Source: an uncultured Saprospiraceae bacterium (GTDB lineage: Bacteria; Bacteroidota; Bacteroidia; Chitinophagales; Saprospiraceae). Taken from it: a DNA stretch of 32,610 nucleotides. The translations under genes and the position numbers were made by a program. Positions 1 through 9,084 of this stretch are shown piece by piece. The stretch spans positions 1 through 32,610 of the forward strand of contig CALLVG010000144.1 in NCBI GenBank assembly GCA_938010715.1. Direction: 5' to 3'. A model generated the notes under the pieces. The model was not told where the DNA came from. It saw only the letters and a list, made by a program, of their open reading frames with translations, and did not search any database. Positions within the stretch are counted from its first letter, which is position 1. Each line of letters starts with the position of its first letter.

Positions 1-2
1 CC

Positions 3-338
3 AACTATTCAGACAATCGATTTTTAGATTTGAAAATCAAATACTTTTTAGAAATTGATAGAAAAGAAAAACAACCGCTTATCATCTGGGGAGCAGGAAA
101 AAAAGGGAAAGCAATCGCCCAAACTTTAGTAGAAAAAGAAATTGAATTCAATTGGCTGACCAATAATTCAAAAAAGATAGGAAAAGAAATTTATGGAAAA
201 CAACTCCAATCAGAAGAGGATCTTCAAAATTTTAAAAATCCTCAACTAATTATTCTGGTTGCAAATGAAGAAGAACAGAAAGCCATTCTTCAAGTTTTAT
301 CGGACAAAGAAATGAAGGATTATTTCTTTTTTTGCTGA
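3..338 (+). CDS. C-terminal part of a glycosyltransferase family 2-like protein, truncated at the left edge
   Basis: The frame is open to the window edge (..NYSDNRFLDLKIKYFLEID..) and contains an IIWGAGKKGKAIAQ nucleotide-binding-like motif, as in the C-terminal part of Bacteroidota GT2 proteins. The listed start at 30 is an internal TTG. Confidence 0.55.
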   Translation, partial: NYSDNRFLDLKIKYFLEIDRKEKQPLIIWGAGKKGKAIAQTLVEKEIEFNWLTNNSKKIGKEIYGKQLQSEEDLQNFKNPQLIILVANEEEQKAILQVLSDKEMKDYFFFC

Positions 339-1609
339 TAGCTTCGATTACCTCCTTTGTTGGAAGAACCGTTTCTTCTGTTATTATTGTTTCGACCACC
401 ATGTCCTCGACCTCCGCCACCTCTGTAATTTCCTCTTTTTCCACCTCCACCTCGACTGTCTTGTGATGGTCTTCCTGGTCCACCAAAGCCTTCAGGTAAA
501 GGCATCAATCTAATCTTTTGTTCGATTAGCTTTTCGATGGCGTCCATTTTTCTTTTGTCTTTGGAACTGACCAAAGTTAAGGCCATTCCTTTCGTATCGG
601 CACGAGCAGTACGGCCAATTCTATGGACGTAATCGGCTGGTTCGCGTGGCACATCTACGTTAATAACTAAATCAATTCCTTTCACATCAATTCCCCTTGA
701 GAGAATATCTGTTGCCACTAAAACTTTGAGGGTTCCGTTTTTATATTGTCTTAAAACTTCTTCCCGCTTATCCTGAGATTGGTCTGAATGAATTTCTTCG
801 ACTGCCAATTTAATCTCTCGAAGTTCGGCAGCGACTTTTTTACATCCCAGTTTAGTTGAAGAGAAAATTAAAACTAATTTATCCTTCTGAGTGTAAAGTA
901 AACTACGAACTAACTTTGCTTTTTTCTCATCTTCCACTTCATACTTCGCTTGCAAAATTCCGGCAGCAGGTTTAGCAATCGCTAAATTAATTTGCTTTGG
1001 ATTTTTCAAAATAGACAAAGAAAACTTTCGAATATTGGGTGCCATCGTCGCCGAAAACATCAAGTTTTGTCTATTTTTTGGAAGGTGACTCACGATTTCT
1101 TTTATATCGTTTACGAATCCCATATCCAGCATTCTATCTGCTTCATCCAAAATAAAAAACTCTAACTTATCCGTTTTAACATAACCCATTTGGAGGTGGG
1201 CTTTGAGTCGGCCAGGTGTGGCAACAACGATGTTCGCACCTTTTGTTAATGCCTTTTTTTCTTGCGCAAAAGATTTACCGTCTCTTCCTCCATAAATAGG
1301 AATAGAACTAACATTGCAAAAATAAGCCAACCCCATTATTTGTTGATCTATCTGGATTGCCAACTCTCGCGTTGGAACTAAAATCAAACCATCAATGGAT
1401 TGTGAGGCCGGTTTATTGGTCAGTAAATCCAAAACTGGCAAAAGAAATGCGGCCGTTTTTCCAGTTCCTGTTTGGGCACAGGCTAAGATATCATCCCCTT
1501 TTATAACGATAGGGATAGCTTCTTCTTGAATCGGTGTAGGTGTATGAAAACCCATTGCATCTAATCCATCCAACACTTCGTCGTTAAGACCTAAATCGTA
1601 AAAATTCAA
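320..1609 (-). CDS. DEAD/DEAH box RNA helicase, RhlE-like, with Gly/Arg/Asn-rich C-terminal tail
   Basis: Motifs AQTGTGKT, PTRELA, DEAD, SAT and HRIGRTAR; C-terminal RGGGGKRGNYRGGGGRGHGG tail. Confidence 0.95.
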   Translation of the reverse strand: MNFYDLGLNDEVLDGLDAMGFHTPTPIQEEAIPIVIKGDDILACAQTGTGKTAAFLLPVLDLLTNKPASQSIDGLILVPTRELAIQIDQQIMGLAYFCNVSSIPIYGGRDGKSFAQEKKALTKGANIVVATPGRLKAHLQMGYVKTDKLEFFILDEADRMLDMGFVNDIKEIVSHLPKNRQNLMFSATMAPNIRKFSLSILKNPKQINLAIAKPAAGILQAKYEVEDEKKAKLVRSLLYTQKDKLVLIFSSTKLGCKKVAAELREIKLAVEEIHSDQSQDKREEVLRQYKNGTLKVLVATDILSRGIDVKGIDLVINVDVPREPADYVHRIGRTARADTKGMALTLVSSKDKRKMDAIEKLIEQKIRLMPLPEGFGGPGRPSQDSRGGGGKRGNYRGGGGRGHGGRNNNNRRNGSSNKGGNRSYQQKKK

Positions 1610-1690
1610 AATTCTATATTTTTTGTCCTGAAATTATACTTTTTAATTTAAGGACTTGTTTTGTTGCAAAGTGCATTTGCAAATTTTCGT

Positions 1691-2935
1691 CTAATTGTCT
1701 AATTCAATTAAACCTGCACTTGATACCTTTGACTTTTCTTCTCTAATCGTTTCCAAAGGAGTATTCAACGGCTGTAAATCAGTTTCTTTAAATCTGACAA
1801 CTAATTTATAAGCACCATTCAATTGACTAACGACTGGCATCAATAAGAGTTCCATTAACTCGGTAACTTGTGCTTTGGATTTATCAAAAATATCACTCTC
1901 GAACGCATCTTCACGAAAAGCTGCACGCAAGGCATTTATATTATTATTCAATTCAATATTTTCAACTTCCCTTAGCCAACCCACATCCAGCTTATCAAAT
2001 TTGGGATAAACCTCATGACTCAAAATTTCTGGTTCGGACAAAGTTACAATTACTTGCTTCCTTTTTTCGCTTAACGAAACATCAAAATATCTATCTAATT
2101 TAAAACCAACTTTCATCATACTTATTGCAGAAACTTCCATGTCAGTAGAAGATACGGCAAATCCGAAAACTTTGGTTTGTAATTGTTTGGTTAAACCTTT
2201 TCTATCTCTTACTTCCATGGTGGCCAATTCTGCAACCGCTTTCTCTACTTTTTCCTCCATCATCCCTTTGCTATTCGTAAAATCATCAATGGCTGCCCTC
2301 TTTTTCATCCGTTCTATCATTGGTCCTAAGGCTTCCGTCAAGGCAATGCCGCAAGGCGTATCAATCTTTTTTCCTTTTATAAAAACGGTTCCTTCTTTTG
2401 TTCTTAAAACTGTATCAAAAATCTTATTAATAAAAAAGCAAGTGTACTTCGATGCAACAATGTTCATTGCATCTGTTGCGTTTTTCAATTCATTGTTATA
2501 CCATTGCTGATACAATTGTGAGGTAGTATCTTTTAGGGTAACAAAGTCTTTAAAATAAAGGTCTTTGATAGACGGATGAATGGATTTATACTCTGCCAAC
2601 GCCTTACGTTTTAGCGTATCTGGAAGTCCCATTCGGTTAGCAGTATGCTTTACCAACTGAGAGTTTATTTGAAAAACTAAGTCATTAAATTCTCTCTCAT
2701 AACGACGTGGATTGGAGATGATCGCCAAAGCATTTTCATCATCAATATTGACTTTAAAATCACTATCGACATATCTCAGGGTCACCTCCTCTGGGTCAAT
2801 CGTATATCCTTGTACATTTTTCACATAATAGTTGTACACAATTGCTCCTGCAATCGCCATCACAAGCATATACAACATTAGTGTGCCGATACTAAAACCT
2901 GATTTTTTTGGATATGGTGGTGGATTTTGCGCCAT
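1691..2935 (-). CDS. Membrane-anchored hypothetical protein, possibly DUF4230-like
   Basis: 414-aa ORF with one N-terminal TM segment (IGTLMLYMLVMAIAGAIVYNYYV). Family assignment is from recall and tentative. Confidence 0.75.
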   Translation of the reverse strand: MAQNPPPYPKKSGFSIGTLMLYMLVMAIAGAIVYNYYVKNVQGYTIDPEEVTLRYVDSDFKVNIDDENALAIISNPRRYEREFNDLVFQINSQLVKHTANRMGLPDTLKRKALAEYKSIHPSIKDLYFKDFVTLKDTTSQLYQQWYNNELKNATDAMNIVASKYTCFFINKIFDTVLRTKEGTVFIKGKKIDTPCGIALTEALGPMIERMKKRAAIDDFTNSKGMMEEKVEKAVAELATMEVRDRKGLTKQLQTKVFGFAVSSTDMEVSAISMMKVGFKLDRYFDVSLSEKRKQVIVTLSEPEILSHEVYPKFDKLDVGWLREVENIELNNNINALRAAFREDAFESDIFDKSKAQVTELMELLLMPVVSQLNGAYKLVVRFKETDLQPLNTPLETIREEKSKVSSAGLIELDN

Positions 2936-3125
2936 TAAGAATTGTTATTTTAAAGTCAAAAGAGTTGTTCAAACCACAATAAAGACGAAATGTAGAGCTA
3001 CCCGTAACATTTTAACATTTTGAGCAGACAGCATTTTATAGTTTATTTACGTTTATACAAAAGTCTATATAAATGGATTTATTTTTAAAAATCCATTACT
3101 CATTGTTTGAAGGTTTGAAATATTG

Positions 3126-3163
3126 AAAAGCTACTTCGTAGAGTTACGGAGTAGCTTTTTTTA
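3126..3163 (-). terminator. Rho-independent terminator-like hairpin
   Basis: AAAAGCTACTTCGTA / TACGGAGTAGCTTTT stem with one wobble pair, flanked by A/T runs, directly after the 3161..3784 minus-strand ORF. Confidence 0.75.
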
Positions 3164-3784
3164 TAGTATTGAGAATATTATAAAGAATGCTATAATTGCA
3201 ACAATGATGTAAATAATATATTGATACAACTCCGAGTTATCTCGATATTTATTGAAAAGCAACTCAACCGCATCTCTCCATTCCAAACCTCTTGTTGCTG
3301 GTTCGTAACCCAAAACAAAATATTTGGCCATTCCTTTTCGCGTTTGATTGCCGTGTTTTTTTAAAATAAAAAAGTAATCATCCATAAAAGCTAAATCAAA
3401 AAGTTCGCTTTTTATTGCTGCTCCTCCTGCCAATTGATCAATCATTAATTTATTGGTACCTGGCATATATCGCCAGATTCCTTTGTGGACATTTCCATCG
3501 ACTGATTGTAGATACTCTCCTTCTGGATTGAAAAAATGGAGTACCGCTTCGTGAAAGTCATCTTGGTCTCTTATTTCTAACCAAGCCTTTCCAAGAAAAA
3601 ATTCTTCTTCTCTTAAGTCTTCGCTTTGCTGACGAATGGCAGGTAAAATTACGTCTAAATATTCCTCCATATTGGCTCGAAGCGGGAGCTCAACATTGAA
3701 AGCGCGGGCTATTTTATCTATTAGAATATTATCTTCCACAGTATGTTTGCTTAAATTTTGTGTCGAAGTTGTAAATTTATACAA
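3161..3784 (-). CDS. Hypothetical protein with C-terminal transmembrane anchor
   Basis: 207-aa ORF; C-terminus YQYIIYIIVAIIAFFIIFSIL looks like a tail anchor. Confidence 0.7.
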   Translation of the reverse strand: MYKFTTSTQNLSKHTVEDNILIDKIARAFNVELPLRANMEEYLDVILPAIRQQSEDLREEEFFLGKAWLEIRDQDDFHEAVLHFFNPEGEYLQSVDGNVHKGIWRYMPGTNKLMIDQLAGGAAIKSELFDLAFMDDYFFILKKHGNQTRKGMAKYFVLGYEPATRGLEWRDAVELLFNKYRDNSELYQYIIYIIVAIIAFFIIFSIL

Positions 3785-3828
3785 TTGAGACCAAACAAAC
3801 TGTAATTTAGCGTTTCTAAAATATTACG

Positions 3829-4233
3829 ATGAATAAAATCACCTATTTTTTCTTTTTTCTAATGGCTTTTTTTGTTTTGGAATCCTGTACAGAAAAACAG
3901 GCTGTTCTACCAATTGAAGATGATAAATTGAAGAAAATCCTGTTGGATGTACATATAGCGGAAGCGGCTATGCAGCCTATTGTAGGATTGAAAAAGGATT
4001 CTTTAAAGGAGTTATATTTTGCTCAGATTTTTGAAATTCACCAAGTGCATCCTGTTGATTTTGAGGCGACTATGGATATTTTACGAACTGACCCAAAACG
4101 AATAAAAAAAATCTATAAGGAGCTAACCGAAGATGTAAAAAACAAAAAGAAGGCCTACAGTGAAAAGTTAAAAATCAAAACAGACTCTATTAAGTCAGTG
4201 TCAAAATCACAGCAGGATACTCTTTTCCAATAG
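3829..4233 (+). CDS. DUF4296-like lipoprotein
   Basis: Lipoprotein signal (FFFFLMAFFVLESC), then KLKKILLDVHIAEAAMQ, typical of the Bacteroidota DUF4296 family. Confidence 0.75.
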   Translation: MNKITYFFFFLMAFFVLESCTEKQAVLPIEDDKLKKILLDVHIAEAAMQPIVGLKKDSLKELYFAQIFEIHQVHPVDFEATMDILRTDPKRIKKIYKELTEDVKNKKKAYSEKLKIKTDSIKSVSKSQQDTLFQ

Positions 4234-5617
4234 TTAATTGAAAATCTTTTTGTTGGGCATCTGATAACATCCATGGTTTGTGCACCAACTCTGCGGGAAT
4301 AGCCTTTAAAGATGGAATCCAATGTTTTACAAACGCACCTTCTTCATCATATCGCATCGCTTGAGATAGCACATTGAATTTTCGATTTTCACGCGGATCG
4401 CTTCCGATTCCAGCAATATAATTCCAATTTCCATAATTGCTGCATGGGTCGTAATCAATTAGTTGAGATTCGAAATATTCGGCTCCCATTTGCCAGTTCA
4501 GATTCAAATCATGGCAAAGAAAACTGGCAACATTTTGTCGCCCTCGGTTGGACATAAATCCAGTTTCATTCAACTCAATCATATTGGCGTCAATGAATGG
4601 AATCCCAGTGCGTCCTTCTGCCCAAATTCTAAACCGTTTCATATCTTCTGAAGGGTTTAAATCAACTTCTTTTGGCCCTCCTTTCTTAAAAATATTATTC
4701 TCATGCTTCTTCCCCATTAATCGGAAAAAATCTCGCCACATCAATTCAAAAAATATCCAATAAGTAGATTCATTTGCGCCTTTTTCGTTTTCGAATTTTT
4801 TCAATTCCCAATAAATAGCTTTTGGGGAAATACACCCGTGTGCCAGCCATGGTGAAAATTTGGTTGAAAAATCTGTTCCAACCATCCCGTTTCGAGATTT
4901 TTTATAAGTTTTTGCTAATTCCTTTTCCCAGAAGTAATTTTTCAAATGTGCTAACCCTTGGTTTTCACCACCTTTGAAAGGGAAAGATGTTTTTGGATTT
5001 CGATTATAATTATTTTCAAAACCAAAATCGGACAATTTAGGAACAGTTCCTGTTTCTACCCGCAAATCTAAAGTAGGTAGTTCACTATTTTCAGTATCTA
5101 AGGTTTTGCGAATTGGAATAAACTTTTCAACTTCCTTTCTAAAATGAGTAAAATTGTCGGGCGTATGCGTTACTGGAAAAGGTAAATCCGCGGTGTAAAA
5201 AAGCATTTTTCCTCTCGAAAAACGGACTTCTTGACCAACAGACCAAAGTTTCTTTTCCAAATCATCTTGGACTTTTACCTCTTCGTGGGTTCTCTCTCTA
5301 TTACAAAAAACCCAACTGGTCTTTTCAACCCTTGCAATCTTAAAAATCTCCTCTTCTGGTTTTCCGATTCGGATGATTAAGTCACTGCCTTTTGATTGTA
5401 AATTTTGTTTTAGTTCAGCGATACTTTCAATAATGAAATTAGTTCGATGAACACCAGTTTTGGGAAAGCCAAATTTGGTCTTTCCTTTAAAAACTCTTTC
5501 ATCAAAAACGTAAACTGGAATAATCTCTTCGCAATGCATTAATGCATCATGTAACGCTTCGTTGTCATGCAACCTCAAATCTTGCCGAAACCAAACGATG
5601 CCTTTTTTCCCCTTCAT
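4190..5617 (-). CDS. DASH-family cryptochrome / deoxyribodipyrimidine photolyase
   Basis: N-terminal VWFRQDLRLHDNEAL; FAD-domain YGNWNYIAGIGSDPRENRKFNVLSQAMRYD. Confidence 0.93.
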   Translation of the reverse strand: MKGKKGIVWFRQDLRLHDNEALHDALMHCEEIIPVYVFDERVFKGKTKFGFPKTGVHRTNFIIESIAELKQNLQSKGSDLIIRIGKPEEEIFKIARVEKTSWVFCNRERTHEEVKVQDDLEKKLWSVGQEVRFSRGKMLFYTADLPFPVTHTPDNFTHFRKEVEKFIPIRKTLDTENSELPTLDLRVETGTVPKLSDFGFENNYNRNPKTSFPFKGGENQGLAHLKNYFWEKELAKTYKKSRNGMVGTDFSTKFSPWLAHGCISPKAIYWELKKFENEKGANESTYWIFFELMWRDFFRLMGKKHENNIFKKGGPKEVDLNPSEDMKRFRIWAEGRTGIPFIDANMIELNETGFMSNRGRQNVASFLCHDLNLNWQMGAEYFESQLIDYDPCSNYGNWNYIAGIGSDPRENRKFNVLSQAMRYDEEGAFVKHWIPSLKAIPAELVHKPWMLSDAQQKDFQLTIGKEYPAVILTLT

Positions 5618-5735
5618 AATTCAGAATTTTTCAGAGTTGGACAATTGGTTGTTAAAACAAGTCTTTCATTTGCAAATAAGACAAATCATCTTCAAAATTG
5701 TTTAGAATAAAAATAGTATGCGAATCAGGAGTTAA

Positions 5736-5854
5736 GGAACGCTCAAAAAATAAGTTCCCGATTTCAAAAAATTAGTGAAGGAAAAGTGATTGATAATGAG
5801 ATTTTTCGAGCTAATTTTTTGAATTGAAGAGGGAAGTTATTTTTTGAGTAATAC
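5736..5854 (-). repeat. MITE-like palindromic element, copy A
   Basis: Reverse complement of copies B and C. Outer IR CTCAAAAAATAA/TTATTTTTTGAG, inner IR TTCAAAAAATTAG/CTAATTTTTTGAA; flanked by TAA (5733-5735, 5855-5857). Confidence 0.85.
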
Positions 5855-6094
5855 TAAAGATAAAAATGATTTAGAGTTTCAGAATTTTTTGTTTTTTGGC
5901 GCGTAACGACGACAACATTATACAACAAATGTTGATGCCGCTAAGGGCCAAAGAAACTTTTTTCTACTTACAACTACCAATATTTTTGTGGCTACGCGCC
6001 ACCATGGAAAATTTCAACCCCAGATTCGCATAATAGTGTAAAAAAATTATCCCATGTTGAATTGAATCGAAAGTGAATCAACTTCCAAAAGTTC

Positions 6095-7705
6095 TTAAAA
6101 CTTCTTCATCACTCCTCTTTTCAATCTTGTCTTGTAGTCATCAACGGCCCACTTGAAGAAATTTTTGGTGGATTTACTCAACTGGTAAGTATATCGCCTT
6201 ACGCGGTCGTCAATGTCATCACTCAACAATCTAATAAGCACCAATGAGTGAGCAAAATCAGTTGCATTTTCTTTAATCATTTGAACATGTTGCTCAATTG
6301 AGCGATCAATTACGACCTCGGTTTTCAAACCTGCCTTTGCCACTTCTGTTGCGACCTCTTCAATGTCAAACTTTACATTTTCTGTTTTCGAAAATTCTTT
6401 TCGAATTGAATCTGGCATCTCATATCTTATGCCTCTTTCGATATCATCATCAGAAATAATCGAATCCAAATAATATTGAGGTGAACGGAAAATTTTCTGC
6501 CAGTTGACATCAGCTTCCCATAAACCAAATCGAGCAACATTATTACCCAAGTCGATTACATCAAATGTAGATTTGTTTTTAAAAATACGAGAGCCACGAC
6601 CAATCATCTGGTAATAAAGCGTTGGCGATTTGGTCGCCCGATTCATGATAATCGTATTGATACTTGGCTCATCAAAACCAGTAGTCAAAATCCCAACCGA
6701 AGTCAAAATTGCATCTGGCGTTGCTTTGAACCAAAGCAAAATATCTTTTCTCGCTTGCTTTGGTGTGTTACTATCAAGATGGCGAATTTTATAACCTTTG
6801 GAAGCAAAAGTTACAAATACCTGTTTGGAAGTATTAATACCATTATTGAATATAAGGACTTTTTTTCCTTTCGCACGTTCCTCATAAGCACCCAAAAGTT
6901 TTCCTTGCATCACGTTGCTTGAGTAAAAAACCTCAGAGGAAGAAACTGTATAATCACCATTGATTCCTACTTTCAAACTCGTCAAACCATTTACACTATA
7001 GACATAAGTGTTTGCTCTCGCAAGAAATCCTTTTTCTATCAGACCCGTAATAGTTGTACCAGTGATAAGTTCATCATAAATGTCCTTCATCGGAAGTTTT
7101 ATGTTAGAACTCAACGGAGTTGCAGTTACCCCCAAAATAAAGCAGTGTTCAAAATATTTGAAAAGCTTTCTGAAGGAATTGTAATGTGCCTCATCCACAA
7201 TCATCAACCCAATTTCTTCCAAGTCCATCTTCCCGTCCTGAATCCGATTATTGAGGGTCTCCACCATGGCAACAAAGCACATATAATCGCCTTGATCTTC
7301 TAATTCTTTAACCTGACTATTGATCACTTTATTGGTGACACCAAACTCACTTAGCATACCAGATGTCTGGCGTAGTAGCTCAATTCTGTGTGTAAGAATT
7401 AATACTTTTTTCTTCTTTTGTTTGATGTAACGACGAGCAATTTCGGAGAAAATTACTGTTTTACCACCTCCCGTAGGAAGTTGGTAAATTAAATTATAAT
7501 TAGCAGGACAGTTTTCGAATCGTTCGAAAATCTGAATCATATCCGCTTCCTGATAATCGTAGAGTTTTTTCCCAATTTCAATATCTACCTTGGACTCTTC
7601 TTCTTTCAGAATTTTGTTTTCTTCCAGTTCTCGCTGAATCGTTTCTAAATCCTTCTCTGGTTCAGAAGGATTAATATCTACACTTTTTCCTGATTTCTTG
7701 CTCAT
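6095..7705 (-). CDS. DEAD/DEAH box helicase family protein (SF2, SSL2/type III restriction-like fold)
   Basis: YQLPTGGGKTVIF (Walker A), VDEAHY (DEAH-like), GVTATP, YYQMIGRGSRI motif VI. Confidence 0.9.
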   Translation of the reverse strand: MSKKSGKSVDINPSEPEKDLETIQRELEENKILKEEESKVDIEIGKKLYDYQEADMIQIFERFENCPANYNLIYQLPTGGGKTVIFSEIARRYIKQKKKKVLILTHRIELLRQTSGMLSEFGVTNKVINSQVKELEDQGDYMCFVAMVETLNNRIQDGKMDLEEIGLMIVDEAHYNSFRKLFKYFEHCFILGVTATPLSSNIKLPMKDIYDELITGTTITGLIEKGFLARANTYVYSVNGLTSLKVGINGDYTVSSSEVFYSSNVMQGKLLGAYEERAKGKKVLIFNNGINTSKQVFVTFASKGYKIRHLDSNTPKQARKDILLWFKATPDAILTSVGILTTGFDEPSINTIIMNRATKSPTLYYQMIGRGSRIFKNKSTFDVIDLGNNVARFGLWEADVNWQKIFRSPQYYLDSIISDDDIERGIRYEMPDSIRKEFSKTENVKFDIEEVATEVAKAGLKTEVVIDRSIEQHVQMIKENATDFAHSLVLIRLLSDDIDDRVRRYTYQLSKSTKNFFKWAVDDYKTRLKRGVMKKF

Positions 7706-8283
7706 ATATTTGTTTTGAGAATCGGCAAATATACGAGTAAGAAAAGGTTTGCAAAGAAGAAGCCTTGATGTTTTTTTAATTTAAATGCCTAAATAGACCA
7801 TAGACTTGGTCTGAAATAGTTTGTTTGTAATGCAAAAATTTCTTTTTCCTCTTTGATAATGCGAGCCTTTCAGTTCCATTGTTATTAGGTTCCTCCGTAA
7901 TTCTGACCATAGTCACATGGTGTTAAAACGATTATTTCAAAGTAGAAAACTTGCCATTTTTAGGTTTTATAAAATGTTGAGTTTATAAAATTCTGATTAA
8001 TCGAGGCGCGAAAAATAGAGTTTATCGAGTTAAAATCAGCTTTTTCGCAGCGAAGAATAATCGAAAAAATACCACTCAAAAATAATTACTTTTTATTTTA
8101 TCCATCCTAAACAGATTAGAAACTGTTTGAATTTAGATATTTTAATATATTGGAGCGCCTTTTGCAAAAACTCGCAATTTTTGAAGAATTGCGTTAAAAA
8201 TCCTCATCGACGCTAAGGCATCGCCTGTGGTTTTTAGCCTTATTCAGCCAATTGTAGCCAATTGATAGAAATTTAAACAAGCT

Positions 8284-8351
8284 CTTAGACAAATCCTGTG
8301 GATTAAGTCAGTCCAAAGTTCACTTCGACCTGACCACAGAATTTGTCTAAG
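8284..8351 (+). other. Stem-loop upstream of the rhodanese gene
   Basis: CTTAGACAAATCCTGTGG (8284-8301) pairs with CCACAGAATTTGTCTAAG (8334-8351), one mismatch in 18. Confidence 0.7.
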
Positions 8352-8372
8352 AACTATAAAAAATTTAAAAAC

Positions 8373-8675
8373 ATGACCATCACAGTACAAGAACTCAAAC
8401 AAAAATTAGATAACAACGAAGATTTCGTGCTCGTGGATGTGCGAGAACAAAACGAATTTGATGACTACAATATCGGAGCAAAGCTTATTCCTTTGAGCCA
8501 ATTTGGAGAACGAGTAAGTGAGTTAGATGCATTTAAATCCAAAGAAATAATATTACACTGTCGCTCTGGTGCTCGCAGCGGTCGAGCTCAACAATACATG
8601 CTTGCCAATGGTTTTGAAAATGTATTGAACTTAGTTGGTGGTGTTTTAGCTTGGCGCGAAATGGTGGGGGAATAG
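8373..8675 (+). CDS. Rhodanese-like domain protein
   Basis: MTITVQELKQKLDNNEDFVLVDVREQNEFDDYNIGAKLIPL... with active-site CRSGARSGRA. ATG at 8373 preferred over the ORF-track start. Confidence 0.92.
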   Translation: MTITVQELKQKLDNNEDFVLVDVREQNEFDDYNIGAKLIPLSQFGERVSELDAFKSKEIILHCRSGARSGRAQQYMLANGFENVLNLVGGVLAWREMVGE

Positions 8676-8742
8676 TTTGTAAACGGCTATTTTTTTGATT
8701 GTTAAATGATTGTTGCAAAATGACCAATTGAATAACAATTTA

Positions 8743-8859
8743 GTATTACTCAAAAAATAACTTCCCTCTTCAATTCAAAAAATTAGCTCGAAAAACCTCA
8801 CTATCAATCACTTTTCCTTCACTAATTTTTTGAAATCGGGTTTATTTTTTGAGCGTTCC
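8743..8859 (+). repeat. MITE-like palindromic element, copy B
   Basis: GTATTACTCAAAAAATAACTTCCC...GTTTATTTTTTGAGCGTTCC with nested inverted repeats; flanked by TTA (8740-8742, 8860-8862). Confidence 0.85.
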
Positions 8860-8863
8860 TTAA

Positions 8864-9029
8864 TAGAGTTTATTCTGAAATGAGTTGTAGAGCAATCAGT
8901 GCTTATTTTTTCGCTAATTGAGGCAAAAAATTTAAGCATCCGCCGCCGCGGACGGTTCAATTTTTTAACAAAAAGTAGCAAAAAAAGAAGTGTCTGCATT
9001 TCGTACAAATTATTTTAGAATAAACTCTA
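8864..9029. repeat. Second type of terminal-inverted-repeat element
   Basis: TAGAGTTTATTCTGAAAT (8864-8881) and ATTTTAGAATAAACTCTA (9012-9029): 18-bp terminal inverted repeats with one mismatch. Confidence 0.65.
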
Positions 9030-9084
9030 AATTTTTTTTTTAGAGATGACATTTCTAATTGAAATCTAAAAGTGGCTCAAATAG

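Noticed and set aside
250-486. 78-aa minus-strand ORF rich in E/V
   Set aside because: Alternative frame of the repetitive RGG/Asn-rich tail of the DEAD-box helicase; composition is a by-product of GGN codons.
2139-2510. 123-aa plus-strand ORF antisense to the 414-aa membrane protein
   Set aside because: Fully antisense to a well-supported ORF and no recognisable motif; same for 1870-2103, 12292-12549, 17886-18173, 18330-18593, 27838-28062 and similar.
4190-4233. Overlap of the DUF4296-like lipoprotein and photolyase genes
   Set aside because: A 44-bp convergent 3' overlap is common in compact genomes and needs no special explanation.
6095-7705. Helicase as part of a defence island
   Set aside because: No nuclease, methyltransferase, protease or other partner gene adjacent; neighbours are photolyase and rhodanese. 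Similar helicases occur as stand-alone genes.
8808-9008. 66-aa minus-strand ORF
   Set aside because: Lies across the copy B repeat and the adjacent inverted-repeat element; no coding signature.
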